Source of the DNA: Gracilaria gracilis
Taxonomy: Eukaryota > Rhodophyta > Florideophyceae > Gracilariales > Gracilariaceae
Direction: 5' to 3'
Assembly: GCA_030374805.1 (NCBI GenBank)
Contig: JARGSG010000127.1
Span: 1 to 64,000, forward strand
DNA: 64,000 bases
Numbering within the stretch: the first letter of the stretch is position 1; every line of letters begins with the position of its first letter. Below are positions 31,701-44,534 of this stretch, piece by piece. The translations under genes and the position numbers were made by a program. Below the pieces are notes generated by a model. It had not been told where the DNA came from. It saw only the letters and a program-made list of their open reading frames with translations, and made no database searches.

Positions 31701-31918
31701 AACTCGAAAAGCATATTGCGTAGCTTCTCCCGATGGGACTCCGGTATGTGCTCTAAATTGAGCTTCATTAACTCCTCAACAGTGTTCGTCTGTTCAGTGC
31801 CAGGTGGCAACGGCTTAACCTCAAAAGGAGCTGGGGTGTCTGAACCCGAGTTTTTCTGGGTATCATTCGTATCGGTTTCAAGTGACTCATTCCGTAAGTA
31901 GGCGAATTCGGCGGCCTC

Positions 31919-31932
31919 CTCCCCCTCCTTAG
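31919..31932 (-). repeat. internal polypurine tract copy 1, element A
   Basis: Exact 14-base copy of the 3' polypurine tract, between protease and reverse transcriptase. Confidence 0.8.
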
Positions 31933-32904
31933 GGTCAGACACACCGAGCACGGTTCCAATCGGAATCATCGTGGGTATCACTGCAGCGGGGTGCGGTAGT
32001 ACCGTGCCAATTACTTGGTTCTTTGTTAACCATTGTTTGGTTTTGCCAAGATTGGCGACGAGGACCTTAAAGGCTTCATCCGGTTGAATCGTTACAACTC
32101 CATTAGCCAAAGCGATCTGGCGCTCTTCATATAGTACCGGTAACGGCTGCACTGTGTGTAGACCAAACTGTTTGGTGACGACTTCGACCCACACCTGGGA
32201 CTCCGGCGGAAGTTGCACCGATTTGAGCACGTGCAACTTCGTTGATGCCATTGTGCCTTTGATAGGCTGATGTGCAACCGGGAGCGGTACGTGTTTCCGC
32301 GTAGCGGCTCGCAGAGGTCTCCGGACAATCGGAATTATTGAACCGTCTTCCATTCCTACGGTACGCTTCCGAGGACGGATATTTTCCACAAACCTGTCAC
32401 AGAATTCACAACCCAGTGTAACTGGTGCGGCTAGAGAGTCGCAAACGACGGAATCTACCTTCACGAGATGCCTTCCTAATCTCACCAGGAGCGAAATGTA
32501 GCCAGCCGTACTAATTGGATTGTTGTTGGCATCCGAAATATCCATTGATGGACCGTAACGAACACGTTCCTGAAGAGCAGGCGGTATCAGTTTCCTGTGC
32601 ATAAGGTTAGGAGCAGCGCCTGTGTCTAGGACCGACAACTGACGAACCATAAAATGTTCTGAAAGGCCGAGATCGGCGTAAACTTTATAGTTCCGCTTGG
32701 CCATGACCAGGATTCTATCCGGGAAACGGGGATTAAGGGCCCGTATCCACGGTCGACAAAGAACACCAAAGTGTTTCGAATCCACGTCGGTGGCTGCCAT
32801 TTTCCTTGATAGGATCGTAACAGTCAGGGGGCGAAGCGAAGGCGCCTCGGGCGTCTTCTGCTTCGACTTGGAAGACGCCCCTCCCGTCGAAGAGACTCCC
32901 ATAT

Positions 32905-35033
32905 TTAGTTTTTCGGAGATGGAACCGCCTGATGCGGGCGATTTTCCTCCGCGGGACCTACCTGAATCCCGTTTACCGGTTCGCGACGCTGGGCCTGAAG
33001 GTTACTCTGCGCGAAGGCAGGCTTACCATGCATGGTTCCAGCAGCTCCCTGAAGGGCCAACGAATGCTTAGCGCCTTCATAGGATGTTCTGGGGACCCGT
33101 GCCTGTTCCTCGGGCGTCAGAGACTCGAACTGAGTGACGATTTTCAACCTATCCCGTGCCGGGACCGTGCACTGCGGTGAAGTATGACCAACTTCATAAC
33201 ATTCATAGCAGATAACTACGGTTGAACCATCGGTTGGGTGCGCTATAACACGACCCTGCTGGGTGCTATCCCTCCATCCTGGGCGAGTTTTCCTCATCAT
33301 GCGACCTCCATAGGGTATCGGTGCTGCCGGAACTCGGCGATCCTGAGCATACAGGGCCGGATCGCACTCCGTAGACGGCACCGTGGTTGACGGCAATTCC
33401 GAAGTGGCAATTGAGGTGCCAATAGAACTCGGATTACTACCTATGAGGTGCAAATTATCCATGTCCATACTGGCTTCATTCCCATATGAAAGGGCCAGAG
33501 AAGAGTCAGAATTGTTGGCAAACAGTACCTTACGAGGCTTCGATTTGGAGGGACGCCGAACTCGGAGCGTATCCCCTTCAGCCTGGGCGTACTGTACCAA
33601 TTCCAAATAGGTTATCTTCCGATTTTCCTCCCGATAACGGGGTACAAGTGCCCGAATCGCGGGATTTAACCCATCGACAAACATCGCACACCTCTCCTGT
33701 GAAGGATAAACATTACCACAGCGGTGGAAAGCCTTATTCAGGGCGCGTTGAATAAGCCGTTTCCGTTTCTTCCGGACGTTATTTCAGTTCCCTAAGGGCC
33801 GACGTAGCCTGCTGAATGGGCTATGACCAGTAGCGTATGACCTTAAGAGGTAATGAACCGCTTCGGGCCAACAAGTAACGCCGCCTTCCGAGGCTCTTGA
33901 CGATCCAAGGATGGACTTAAACTGGTCTTCAGCCTGACCTTTCAGGTAATAGGGGAGGGCAACGTACGCCTGTCCCTCCGTCATTCCAAGAATATCGGCT
34001 TCATGAACCGAACCTAGAGAGGAAATTCCAGCACCCGGATGGGGTCTTCTCCTGTAAAATCGCGATTCTTGAGTGTCCCGCTGAGCTTACGGATGTGCGC
34101 CCTCACCTTTTCGGTACTTCTAGAGGTCCTCTTCCCTCCGGACTTCTGTAACCGATAGTAACGGTACGATAACAACTTCCGATAAAGCGGATTCGTAGGC
34201 TTCAACTCCTTAAGACCAGGACACTTAGCTCCCTTCTCCCGGGTACGAATTGCACCTTGAGTGGTAAACGTGGCCCTTGAACGGGACGGTTGAGAACGTC
34301 GACGACGTCGTCGACGACTACCTTCCGAGGCAGCGGACGATGACGACGATGACGACGACGACGAGCTGTCCGAGCTGTCAGAGTCAGAGTCAGAGTCAGA
34401 CGAATCCACGTGGTGGCGAAACTGTTTTGAGGACTTGCGATGGCTCTTCTTATCAGAGTGATGAACGAAATCTTTTGAAACAGGCTTATCCCGTGGGGGG
34501 ACTTCTGCTTCTTCATCCATCCTAATAATGGCTTCGAGGGTACCCAGACGGGCGTGGATTCGATCCGTTGTGGCACGGAACTCTTCCACTGTCCGATGAT
34601 ATCCATCCACGAAGCCTTGTGGGGAACCAAAGCACTCCAGAATTGAGTTCATTTCCTGTCTCAGGAGCTGGATTTCTCCCGAAACATCTCTCATTTGAGC
34701 GTCTTTCACTTCCTCGCGAAGCGATTCGACCTCCTTTTTTGAGTGCAGCTTGAGAGCTAGCTCTCACCGCGCTCTGGGCCTCAAGCATGCGAACTTGAGT
34801 ATCCAATTCGGATAATACTGCGTCACTTGCCGCAGCAGTGGATAAGGTTTCCTTCCCGAGGAATGGAAGAGGGGCCCGGCCACTGGGGCATCAGACGTCT
34901 TCAATGGTTGTTTACGGCTCCCTGATTTCTTCTCCTTCACCGATAGCGGTTCAGGAACTGACCGCGCTTGCGGGGGTAAACCAGAACCGACAGAACGGGC
35001 CTTGGACGGACTTGGCCGTTTTCTGGATCCCAT
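32905..35033 (-). mobile_element. gag region of element A, broken
   Basis: Begins MGSRKRPSPSKARSVGSG at 35033. It contains coiled-coil-like helices, a striking Asp-Ser repeat followed by a polyserine run and an arginine cluster, a capsid-like helical part, and a CCHC zinc knuckle (VICYECYEVGHTSPQCTVP) near 33170-33220. Interrupted in more than one place. Confidence 0.85.
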
Positions 35034-35150
35034 CTCAGTGACAGAAACAAACCCAAGCGGGGAAACAACTTCAAACTTCTAGTTTCGAACTCTTATGAGT
35101 ACTACTTCAATTGAACTTCCTTTTCAGGCTCTAGTCCACTAGACTCTTCT

Positions 35151-35164
35151 AAGTCGGGAGACCA
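35151..35164 (-). promoter_or_regulatory. primer-binding site of element A
   Basis: TGGTCTCCCGACTT on the minus strand, three bases inside the 5' LTR, as expected for the complement of a tRNA 3' end. The tRNA is not identified. Confidence 0.65.
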
Positions 35165-35167
35165 GAA

Positions 35168-36142
35168 TGTAGAGCAAACCCCAAAGAGGGTACATACCCA
35201 CCAGGATGTCCGAGTCCTGCTCCCAGGAAAGGGCGAACTCAGAAGTAGAGCCCTCTGCCCGTGCGCGTGCCGCGTGGCAGCCGGGTGTAAACCGGAGACG
35301 GTACTGGAATAACCTGCAGAGGTAAAAAAGAGCGTGGGCCTAGAGAGGAATAACCAACGACGGGTCACAAGAGAACGAGTCCAGAAGTGGAGCGAACGGT
35401 GCCGTAAGACGGTGTAATGCTCCTACGGAGAACCACACGAGCGAAGCTACGACCCGTGCCAACGGCGGGAATAGGGCCGATAGCGGAACGAGGAACACAC
35501 ACAAGTGTCCAAATATAACTCTATACAGAGGCGGAAGCGGTGTCTGCACCAACGAAAACGATAAACCACTTAACGATTCGGCGCTTCGGCGAACGATAAC
35601 AAATACAACCCGATACAGGGTCAATTGGCAAAACAGGCCAGAAACTGGTGGTAAAGAACTTCCTTAGGGACCCTGAGGGGTGATTGTACCGAGACCACTC
35701 GTGGTTACTCTCCTTAGAGGAGTTGTGAACCTACGTAGGCAGTAACAACCATAGCCCGGCCTTCGGGAAGAAGACGCCACTCAGTTGAGTTTTACTTAGT
35801 GGCTCCAGGGCGGGATCACCCGAGCATATATACTATCTACTGTATCTAGGGCTGCGCACTCCCACGAGGGCTCTACTCGTGGACAACCCAGTGTCAGGGT
35901 GCCAAAGTATCTACCCAGCGGGTGTGACGCCAAATATTTGGACAAATATGCCACAAGGCCCTACTGTACACCTATTTCATAGGTTCTATCCCAGATTCAC
36001 CTAACAAGGTACGTTCCAATAATATTTCCAAATCCACCCGAAACGGGGTTCATATTCATAGTCTGACACGTCAGTGCTCAATGGGTAGAGCTCTATTATG
36101 AGAAACTTCATTGTACCGTCATCGGATCGCCATTGCTCCACA
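35168..36142 (-). repeat. 5' LTR of element A
   Basis: 975 bp, ending ...cgccattgctccaca on the plus strand. The outer flank is ctgtg (36143-36147), which is the reverse complement of the flank after element B (cacag), not of the flank at the other end of element A. Confidence 0.93.
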
Positions 36143-37130
36143 CTGTGCCTTCGACGTGCTACACGTCTCAGCTTCGTCGTTGCTACTTTGCACAGTTTGT
36201 GTGTTTACTACGGACTCTTGCCTACTACCGCTACGCAGTGTGTTGGGCTGGTACTCTCGAATGCACTTTCGGTTGTGTCCCCTTTGCTTTGTGTTTGTGT
36301 CCTCCCGCCTTTGGGTTTGTCATCACCCGCACCACTTCCTCTACCAAAATGGTGTTCTCAGTTACCACATTTTTTCTAGCGGAAGCGATCTCTACCCGTT
36401 TGCGTACTTATTAGACGCGAATGAAAGCGAAGATAAAGGAAGCTCGGCAAGAAGACTGAAAGCATACAGACATAACGAGCGGTAGTTACAACGCAACGAA
36501 CAACCCTTAAAAACGCCCACGAAACCACAAGTGTGTTGGAATATGAGATAAAATATCTCCTTTGCACAGGCACATTACCCAATATAAGAGTGCCATGTCA
36601 TCAAATTAACTCAATTACAGCAGCTCGTCAACGCTACATTGCGGGACCATGAAACATAAAGCGTGAGCTCAAACTACGACAATTACTCTTAGCCACCGCA
36701 CGCTCGTGTTGCTCTTGTCGGCGCTTGGCACGATTGGCGTTCAATCGCTCATGCGTTTTGGCGCGCTTCGGTGCCAAGTATGAAAGTCGCCGCAAGTCCG
36801 CCGCACTCTCCAGCATGGCCTCTTTCGCGCCTCTTTTAATACCTTTGGGCTCCCTTTGTTTATCGCGGTCCTCCAAGGCCGCAAGGACGGCCTCATTCGT
36901 CAGTGTAGCACCATGATTTGTGTTAGCTTGAATTGTGAAATTTTCTTCAACGAATCCCGCACGCAGTAGCGACCGTTTCCAACCATTGTAAGACTGCATG
37001 ATGTCTTCAAGTTTGAGCTCCGTATTTTCTCCAGCAAACAACCATTCTAACAGTTCCACTGACGCCCTTCCTCGATTTTAAATGAACGTTCCCGTATTGC
37101 GAAACCAACCACAAATGTTCGCCATAGATC
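36143..37130. other. 988-bp spacer between the two LTR elements, inverted relative to its origin
   Basis: The part at 36640-37130 carries the C-terminal end of the pogo/Jerky-like transposase (see next entry), reading on the minus strand. The remainder, 36143-36600, is unique sequence without a recognised gene. The 5-base words next to each LTR match the far outer flanks, not the near ones, which shows the spacer has been flipped. Confidence 0.8.
36640..37130 (-). pseudogene. pogo/Jerky-like transposase, C-terminal part (displaced from 23027-24179)
   Basis: At the LTR border the minus strand reads MANICGWFRNTGTF, the standard motif that follows the DDE domain in DDE_1 transposases (nI..gFr.tGi). 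After a stop come ELLEWLFAGENTELKLEDIM, YNGWKRSLLRAGFVEENFTI and a basic helical tail (AKTHERLNANRAKRRQEQHE). It continues the transposase that breaks off at 24179: the 5 bases at each break (gaact there, gatct here) are the target duplication of the inserted LTR element, with one mismatch. Confidence 0.8.
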
Positions 37131-38107
37131 TGCGTAGCAATGGTGATCCGATGTCGGTACAATGGAGTTTCTCATAATAGAGCTCTACCCATTGAGCACT
37201 GACGTGTCAGACTATGAATAGGGACCCCGTTTCGGGTGGATTTGGAAATATTATTGGGAACGTACCTTGTTAGGTGAATCTGGGATAGAACCTATGAAAT
37301 AGGTCTAAGGTAGGGCCTTGTGGCATATTTGTCCAAATATTTGGCGTCACACCCGCTGGGTAGATACTTTGGCACCCTGACACTGGGTTGTCCACGTGTA
37401 GAGCCCTCGTGGGAGTGCGCAGCCCTAGATACAGTAGATAGTATATATGCTCGGGTGATCCCGCCCTGGAGCCACTAAGTAAAACTCAACTGAGTCGCGT
37501 CTTCTTCCCGAAGGCCGGGCTATGGTTGTTACTGCCTACGTAGGTTCACGACTCCTCTAAAGAAAGTAACCACGACTGGTCTCGGTACAATCACCCCTCA
37601 GGGTCCCTAAGGAAGTTCTTTACTACCAGTTTCTGGCTTGTTCCGCTAATTACCCCAGTATCAGGTTGTATTTGTTGTCGTTCAACGAGGTACCGGATCG
37701 TTGTTTGGTTTATCGTTTTCCTGGTGCAGGTCTCCCTTCCGCCTCTGTATAGAGTTATATTTGGACACTTGTGTGTGTGTTTCTCGTTCCGCTATCGGCC
37801 CTGTTCCCGCCGTTGGCACGGGCCGTAGCTTCGCTCGTGTGGTTCTCCGTAGGAGCATTACACCGTCTTACGGCACCGTTCGCTCCACTTCTGGACTCGT
37901 TCTCTTGTGACCCGTCGTTGGTTATTCCTCTCTAGGCCCACGCTCTTTTTTACCTCTGCAGGTTATTCCAGTACCGTCTCCGGTTTACACCCGGCTGCCA
38001 CGCGGCACGCGCACGGGCAGAGGGCTCTACTTCTGAGTTCGCCCTTTCCTGGGAGCAGGACTCGGACATCCTGGTGGGTATGTACCCTCTTTGGGGTTTG
38101 CTCTACA
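37131..38107 (+). repeat. 5' LTR of element B
   Basis: 977 bp, TGCGTAGCAATGG...TTTGCTCTACA. Its outermost part resembles the 3' LTR of element A more than its own 3' LTR. Confidence 0.93.
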
Positions 38108-38110
38108 TTC

Positions 38111-38124
38111 TGGTCTCCCGACTT
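38111..38124 (+). promoter_or_regulatory. primer-binding site of element B
   Basis: TGGTCTCCCGACTT three bases after the 5' LTR, identical to that of element A. Confidence 0.65.
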
Positions 38125-38241
38125 AGAAGAGTCTAGTGGACTAGAGCCTGAAAAGGAAGTTCAATTGAAGTAGTACTCATAAGAGTTCGAAACTAGAAGT
38201 TTGAAGTTGTTTCCCCGCTTGGGTTTGTTTCTGTCACTGAG

Positions 38242-40362
38242 ATGGGATCCAGAAAACGGCCAAGTCCGTCCAAGGCCCGTTCTGTCGGTTCTGGTTTACC
38301 CCCGCAAGCGCGGTCAGTTCCTGAACCGCTATCGGTGAAGGAGAAGAAATCAGGGAGCCGTAAACAACCATTGAAGACGTCTGATGCCCCAGTGGCCGGG
38401 CCCTCTTCCATTCCTCGGGAAGGAACCTTATCCACTGCTGCGGCAAGTGACGCAGTATTATCCGAATTGGATACTCAAGTTCGCATGCTTGAGGCCCAGA
38501 GCGCGGTGAGAGCTAGCTCTCAAGCTGCACTCAAAAAGAAGGTCGAATCGCTTCGCGAGGAAGTGAAAGACGCTCAAATGAGAGATGTTTCGGGAGAAAT
38601 CCAGCTCCTGAGACAGGAAATGAACTCAATTCTGGAGTGCTTTGGTTCCCCACAAGGCTTCGTGGATGGATATCATCGGACAGTGGAAGAGTTCCGTGCC
38701 ACAACGGATCGAATCCACGCCCGTCTGGGTACCCTCGAAGCCATTATTAGGATGGATGAAGAAGCAGAAGTCCCCCCACGGGATAAGCCTGTTTCAAAAG
38801 ATTTCGTTCATCACTCTGATAAGAAGAGCCATCGCAAGTCCTCAAAACAGTTTCGCCACCACGTGGATTCGTCTGACTCTGACTCTGACTCTGACAGCTC
38901 GGACAGCTCGTCGTCGTCGTCATCGTCGTCATCGTCCGCTGCCTCGGAAGGTAGTCGTCGACGACGTCGTCGACGTTCTCAATCGTCCCGTTCAAGGACC
39001 AAGTTTACCTCTCAAGGTGCAATTCGTACCCGGGAGAAGGGAGCTAAGTGTCCTGGTCTTAAGGAGTTGAAGCCTACGAATCCGCTTTATCGGAAGTTGT
39101 TATCGTACCGTTACTATCGGTTACAGAAGTCCGGAGGGAAGAGGACCTCTAGAAGTACCGAAAAGGTGAGGGCGCACATCCGTAAGCTCAGCGGGACACT
39201 CAAGAATCGCGATTTTACAGGAGAAGACCCCATCCGGGTGCTGGATTTCCTCTCTAGGTTCGTTCATGAAGCCGATATTCTTGGAATGACGGAGGGACAG
39301 GCGTACGTTGCCCTCCCCCATTACCTGAAAGGTCAGGCTGAAGACCAGTTTAAGTCCATCCTTGGATCGTCAAGAGCCTCGGAAGGCGGCGTTACTTGTT
39401 GGCCCGAAGCGGTTCATTACCTCTTAAGGTCATACGCTACTGGTCATGCCATTCAGCAGGCTACGTCGGCCCTTAGGGAACTGAAATAACGTCCGGAAGA
39501 AACGGAAACGGCTTATTCAACGCGCCTGAATAAGGCTTTCCACCGCTGTGGTAATGTTTATCCTTCACAGGAGAGGTGTGCGATGTTTGTCGATGGGTTA
39601 AATCCCGCGATTCGGGCACTTGTAGCCCGGTATCGGGAGGAAAATAGGAAGATAACCTATTTGGAATTGGTACAGTACGCCCAGGCTGAAGGGGATACGC
39701 TCCGAGTTCGGCGTCCCTCCAAATCGAAGCCTCGTAAGGTACTGTTTGCCAACAATTCTGACTCTTCTCTGGCCCTTTCATATGGGAATGAAGCCAGTAT
39801 GGACATAGAAATTATGCACCTCATAGGTAGTAATCCGAGTTCTATTGGTACCTCAATTAGCACCTCGGAATTGCCGTCAACCACGGTGCCGTCTACGGAG
39901 TGCGATCCGACCCTGTATGCTCAGGATCGCCGAGTTCCGGCAGCACCGATACCCTATGGAGGTCGCATGATGAGGAAAACTCGCCCAGGATGGAGGGATA
40001 GCACTCAGCAGGGTCGTGTTATAGCGCACCCAACCGATGGTTCAACCGTAGTTATCTGCTATGAATGTTATGAAGTTGGTCATACTTCACCGCAGTGCAC
40101 GGTCCCGGCACGGGATAGGTTGAAAATCGTCACTCAGTTCGAGTCTCTGACGCCCGAGGAACAGGCACGGGTCCCCAGAACATCCTATGAAGGCGCTAAG
40201 CATTTGTTGGCCCTTCAGGGAGCTGCTGGAACCATGCATGGTAACCCTGCCTTCGCGCAGAGTAACCTTCAGGCCCAGCGTCGCGAACCGGTAAACGGGA
40301 ATCAGGTAGGTCCCGCGGAGGGAAATCGCCCGCATCAGGCGGTTCCATCTCCGAAAAACTAA
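38242..40362 (+). mobile_element. gag region of element B, broken
   Basis: Starts MGSRKRPSPSKARSVGSG. It has coiled-coil-like helices (LDTQVRMLEAQSAVRASSQA), then an alternating Ser-Asp run, polyserine and an arginine cluster (residues about 210-250), a capsid-like helical part with YVALPHYLKGQAEDQFKS, and a CCHC knuckle (CYECYEVGHTSPQC). The Ser-Asp/Arg block is conserved in both copies and would be strongly charged on both sides. A fossil copy. Confidence 0.87.
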
Positions 40363-41334
40363 ATATGGGAGTCTCCCCGACGGGAGGGGCGTCTTCCAAG
40401 TCGAAGCAGAAGACGCCTGAAGCGCCTCCGCTTCGCTCCCTGACTGTTACGATCCTATCAAGGAAAATGGCAGCCACCGACGTGGATTCGAAACACTTTG
40501 GTGTTCTTTGTCGACAGTGGATACGGACCCGTAATCCCCGTTCCCCGGATAGAATCCTGGTCATGGCCAAGCGGAACTATAAAGTTTACGCCGATCTCGG
40601 CCTTTCAGAACATTTTATGGTTCGTCAGTTGTCGGTCCTAGACACAGGCGCTGCTCCTAACCTTATTCACAGGAAACTGATACCGCCTGCTCTTCAGGAA
40701 CGTGTTCGCTACGGTCCATCAATGGATATTTCGGATGCCAACAACAATCCGATTAGTACGGCTGGCTACATTTCGCTCCTGGTGAGATTAGGAAGGCATC
40801 TCGTGAAGGTAGATTTCGTCGTTTGCGACTCTCTAGCCGCACCAGTTATACTGGGTTGTGATTTCTGTGACAGGTTTGTGGAAAATATCCGTCCTCGGAA
40901 GCGTACCGTAGGAATGGAAGACGGTTCAATAATTCCGATTGTCCGGAGACCTCTGCGAGCCGCTACGCGGAAACACGTACCGCTCCCGGTTGCACATCAG
41001 CCTACCAAAGGCACAATGGCATCAACGAAGTTGCACGTGCTCAAATCGGTGCAACTTCCGCCATAGTTCCAGGTGTGGGTCGAAGTTATCACCAAACAGT
41101 TTGGTCTACACACAGTGCAGCCATTACCGGCACTATATGAAGAGCGCCAGATCGCTTTGGCTAATGGAGTTGTAACGATTCAGCCGGATGAAGCCTTTAA
41201 GGTCCTCGTCGCCAATCTTGACAAAACCAAACAATGGTTAACAAAGAACCAAGTAATTGGCACGGTACTACCACACCCCGCTGCAGTGGTACCCACGAAG
41301 ATTCCAATTGGAACCGTGCTCGGTGTGTCTGACC

Positions 41335-41348
41335 CTAAGGAGGGGGAG
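41335..41348 (+). repeat. internal polypurine tract copy 1, element B
   Basis: CTAAGGAGGGGGAG, an exact copy of the 3' polypurine tract, between protease and reverse transcriptase. Confidence 0.8.
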
Positions 41349-44300
41349 GAGGCCGCCGAATTCGCCTACTTACGGAATGAGTCACTTGAAGCCAATACGA
41401 ATGATACCCAGAAGAACTCGGGTTCAGACACCCCAGCTCCTTTTGAGGATAAGCCGTTTCCACCTGGAACTGAACAGACGAACCCTGTTGAGGAGTTAAT
41501 GAAGCTCAATTTGGAGCACGTACCGGAGTCCCATCTGGAGAAGCTACGCGATATGCTTTTCGAGTTTACGCTCATGTGCGATGGTACTCTCGGAACAGTT
41601 GGAGTCACAGAGCATTGCATCGATCTACTTCCGAACACTCGGCCCATTGCAACACCCTTACAGGGCAGGACCGAAGGCCCGAGAAGAGGAAAAAGCTCAA
41701 GTCGAGAAGATGCTCCGAGCCGGCGTTATTGAGCCCGCTCAATCTCCTTGGGCGTCACCAGTTGTTTTGGTGCCGAAGACAAATGGATCCTGGAGATTTT
41801 GTATCGATTACCGAAAGTTAAATGCGGTTACGGTGAAAGACGTATACCCGATTCCCCGTATGGACGAATATATCGATTCGCTAGGGAGCGCGAAAGTTTT
41901 TACCACTTTAGATGCCAATTGGGGATACTGGCAAGTGCCCATAAGGGAAGAAGATAAGGATAAGGCGGCCTTCGTGTGCCATCAAGGCCTGTAACGTTTT
42001 CGGAGAATGCCCTTTGGGTTAACGAACGCCCCCGCAACGTTTCAGCGAGCGGTTGATATCCTCCTGGCTAGGTTCAAGTGGAACACCTGTTTGGTATACT
42101 TGGAAGACGTCGTCGTCTTTTCCAATAACATGGAGGACCATCTCACCCATGTACGGGAAGTTATGACCGTTTTACGGGACGCAGGGATTACCTTGATGCT
42201 TAAGAAGTGCGAGTTTTTCACCGAATCGGTTAAGTACCTTGGGCATATTATTTGCCCAGGCAAGCTCTCAATTGACGAGGTGCAGGTGAAATCCTTGAAA
42301 GAGGCAAACCACCCAAGAACTCAAACTGAGCTTCGATCCTTCTTAGGCCTGTGTAACGTTTACCGTCGTTTCGTTCCGAACTTTCCGGATATCGCTTCGC
42401 CGTTGAACAAACTCCTGATGAATGGAAGACTAGTGGAATTGGAACCCTTTGACGATGCGGAAGCCTCCGCATTTGTGGCACTAATTGAAGCTGTAACGTC
42501 GCCACCAGTCTTGGCCCTGCCGAAACCGGCTTACCCTACGAGTTTGACACTGATGCGAGTGCGAACCAAGTTGGTTGTGCGTTGTTCCAAGTGGAAGAGT
42601 CTGGCAAACGTCACCCTATCGGGTATTGGTCGAGATCACTGAATGTGCACGAACGGAATTACTCCGTTTCGGAGAGGGAATGCCTTGCCGTTGTATGGGC
42701 CCTCTCAACGTTGAGACCATACTTGATGGGAACCCACTTTCAGGTACACATGGACCATTCTCGCCTACGATGGCTCATGGAAATTACCGAACCGTCGGGA
42801 CGATTGATGAGATGGAGACTCCGACTGTCGGAATTTGACTTTGAAGTAGTGTACAAGAAAGGCTCCTTGAACTTGCAGGCAGACGCTCTATCCCGTTTGG
42901 GCACTGCAGCAGAAGCTGAACCCACCGAGGACAAGGAAGAGATACCATGCTTTATGGTTAATGACCTCGATGAGGGGAAGACAGAAATCCCATCGGATGA
43001 TGTGTGTGGCGATATCCTCGCCACACAGACTGTAAAACCGGATATCGGGTCATTTGTACCGATTTCGCCCGAGGAGATGATACGGGAACAGCAGACGGAT
43101 CCCTTTTGTACACAGGTTAGGGCCCGTCTGAACGGTGGGTATAGGATACCTTTCCAGGTGAATGACCAAGGCTACTTGGTGCGAACTATTGAAACCAACC
43201 CACAAACGGTGGTACCTCACTCCTTAGAGAGTCGCGTACTGCACTTGTCTCACTATGTAAAGTTGGGAGCCCACCCGGGAGGAAGGAAGCTTTATCTCAC
43301 TTTAAGAAGGGACTTCTATTGGCCCGCAATGGCGTTCGATTGTTACGCAGTCCGCCGCTCCTTTCAGGCTTGTGCCAAGAATGACGTCAAATTAAGAAAG
43401 TACTCGAAAGAGTTAACGTTGTTTCCCGCACGAGCACCACTGGAGTTCGTCGCCATTGACATTCTTGGAGAATTGATTAAGACCTCTCGAGGGAATCGGT
43501 ACCTACTGGTCATCACCGACAGGTTCTCTAAATTGGTTAGAACAGTGCCGCTCAAACGGATAACAGCAGCCACTGTGGCTCAAGCGTTTGTTACCCACTG
43601 GGTCTTTGTATATGGCCCACCGGTACAGTTACTTTCCGATAACGGCTCTCAATTCACCTCGAAGTTCTTTCAAGATGTGTGTAGGATCCTGGATATTAGG
43701 AACTTATTCACTACGACCTATCATCCCCAAGCGAACGTGCAAGTAGAGAGATTTAATCGAACCATCCTTGGTGCTTTGAGATCCTATGTGGCAGATCATC
43801 CCAAGACGTGGGATCAGTTCACGGACGCTATCACGTATGCGTACAACAACCAAGTTCATCGGGTAACAGGACTATCACCATTCGAGCTGGTACTGTCGAG
43901 GAGACCACCTCCTCTATCCATCGAGGCGCAGCCAACTCTGGATACGTTCCCATCACCGGGCTTGTACCGCGATGCGTGGAAGAAATGGCTCACCAAGCTG
44001 GTACCCGCAGCACGTGCCTCTATGGACAGGGCTCAGCTCGCCTACAAGCGCAATTTTGATAGCAGAATTCGGAGACCGTTACCTAACTTACAGGTAGGAC
44101 ATTATGTGTTCCTTCGTAAGGAGTATTACAACCCGGAGAACGAACGCCGCCACAAGTTATCGCCGATTGCGGATGGACCCTATAAGGTTATTTCCATGTC
44201 TGGAGATACCGTCGTGCTGGAAATTAAGAACCAACACGAACGGGTATCACGCGATCGCGTCTACAGGGCACCGAGCCCACTCCAAGAATTGGTAACGCTA

Positions 44301-44520
44301 CCGAAAACCGGAACTGGAGTACCTGAAACACAGGAAGGAACGGAATCAAACGGAGACAGCGCGAACCGCCCGTCAATTCTTCCGCACCAAGAACGAGGTT
44401 TATCGGACCTACCTGAGGTATCAGAGCTAGTGAAGGATAGCTCACCCTCTCGAGCTACGCCTATGCACTCAACTCGAGTTCGACCCTCGGCTACGGTTGT
44501 ATCAGCTGCCGTATCGCACC

Positions 44521-44534
44521 CTAAGGAGGGGGAG
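44521..44534 (+). repeat. internal polypurine tract copy 2, element B
   Basis: CTAAGGAGGGGGAG again, after the integrase core. Confidence 0.8.

Larger units (their letters stand above)
28413..32902 (-). mobile_element. pol region of element A (protease, RT, RNase H, integrase), broken
   Basis: Order on the minus strand: aspartic protease (VLDTGAAPNLMH), reverse transcriptase (WASPVVLVPKTNGSWRFCID, MPFGLTNAPATFQRAVDILL), RNase H (ERNYSVSEKECLAVVWALST, HTDHFCLRWLM), integrase with an HHCC-type zinc region and a DDE core (EFVAIDILGE, LLSDNGSQFTSKFF, TYHPQANGQVERFNRTILGA), then a GPY/F-like module (ADGPYKVISMSGDTVVLEI). This order marks the Ty3/gypsy group. A fossil copy, interrupted in several places. 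Confidence 0.93.
24180..36142 (-). mobile_element. LTR element A: Ty3/gypsy chromovirus-type, minus orientation, broken
   Basis: 11,963 bp with LTRs of 975-977 bp that end TGTAGAGCAA/TTGCTCTACA and TGTGGAGCAA-type. Parts in element order: 5' LTR, primer-binding site (35151-35164), gag, pol with protease, reverse transcriptase, RNase H and integrase, a chromodomain frame, two antisense frames, polypurine tract, 3' LTR. It looks broken, with roughly half a dozen interruptions in gag-pol. The LTRs differ by a few percent by eye, so it is not brand new but is not ancient either. Its partner B (37131-49080) is nearly identical and lies head to head. Confidence 0.95.

Noticed and set aside
36098-36485. 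Several overlapping plus-strand frames at the LTR/spacer border.
   Set aside because: They straddle the LTR end and contain no recognisable protein.
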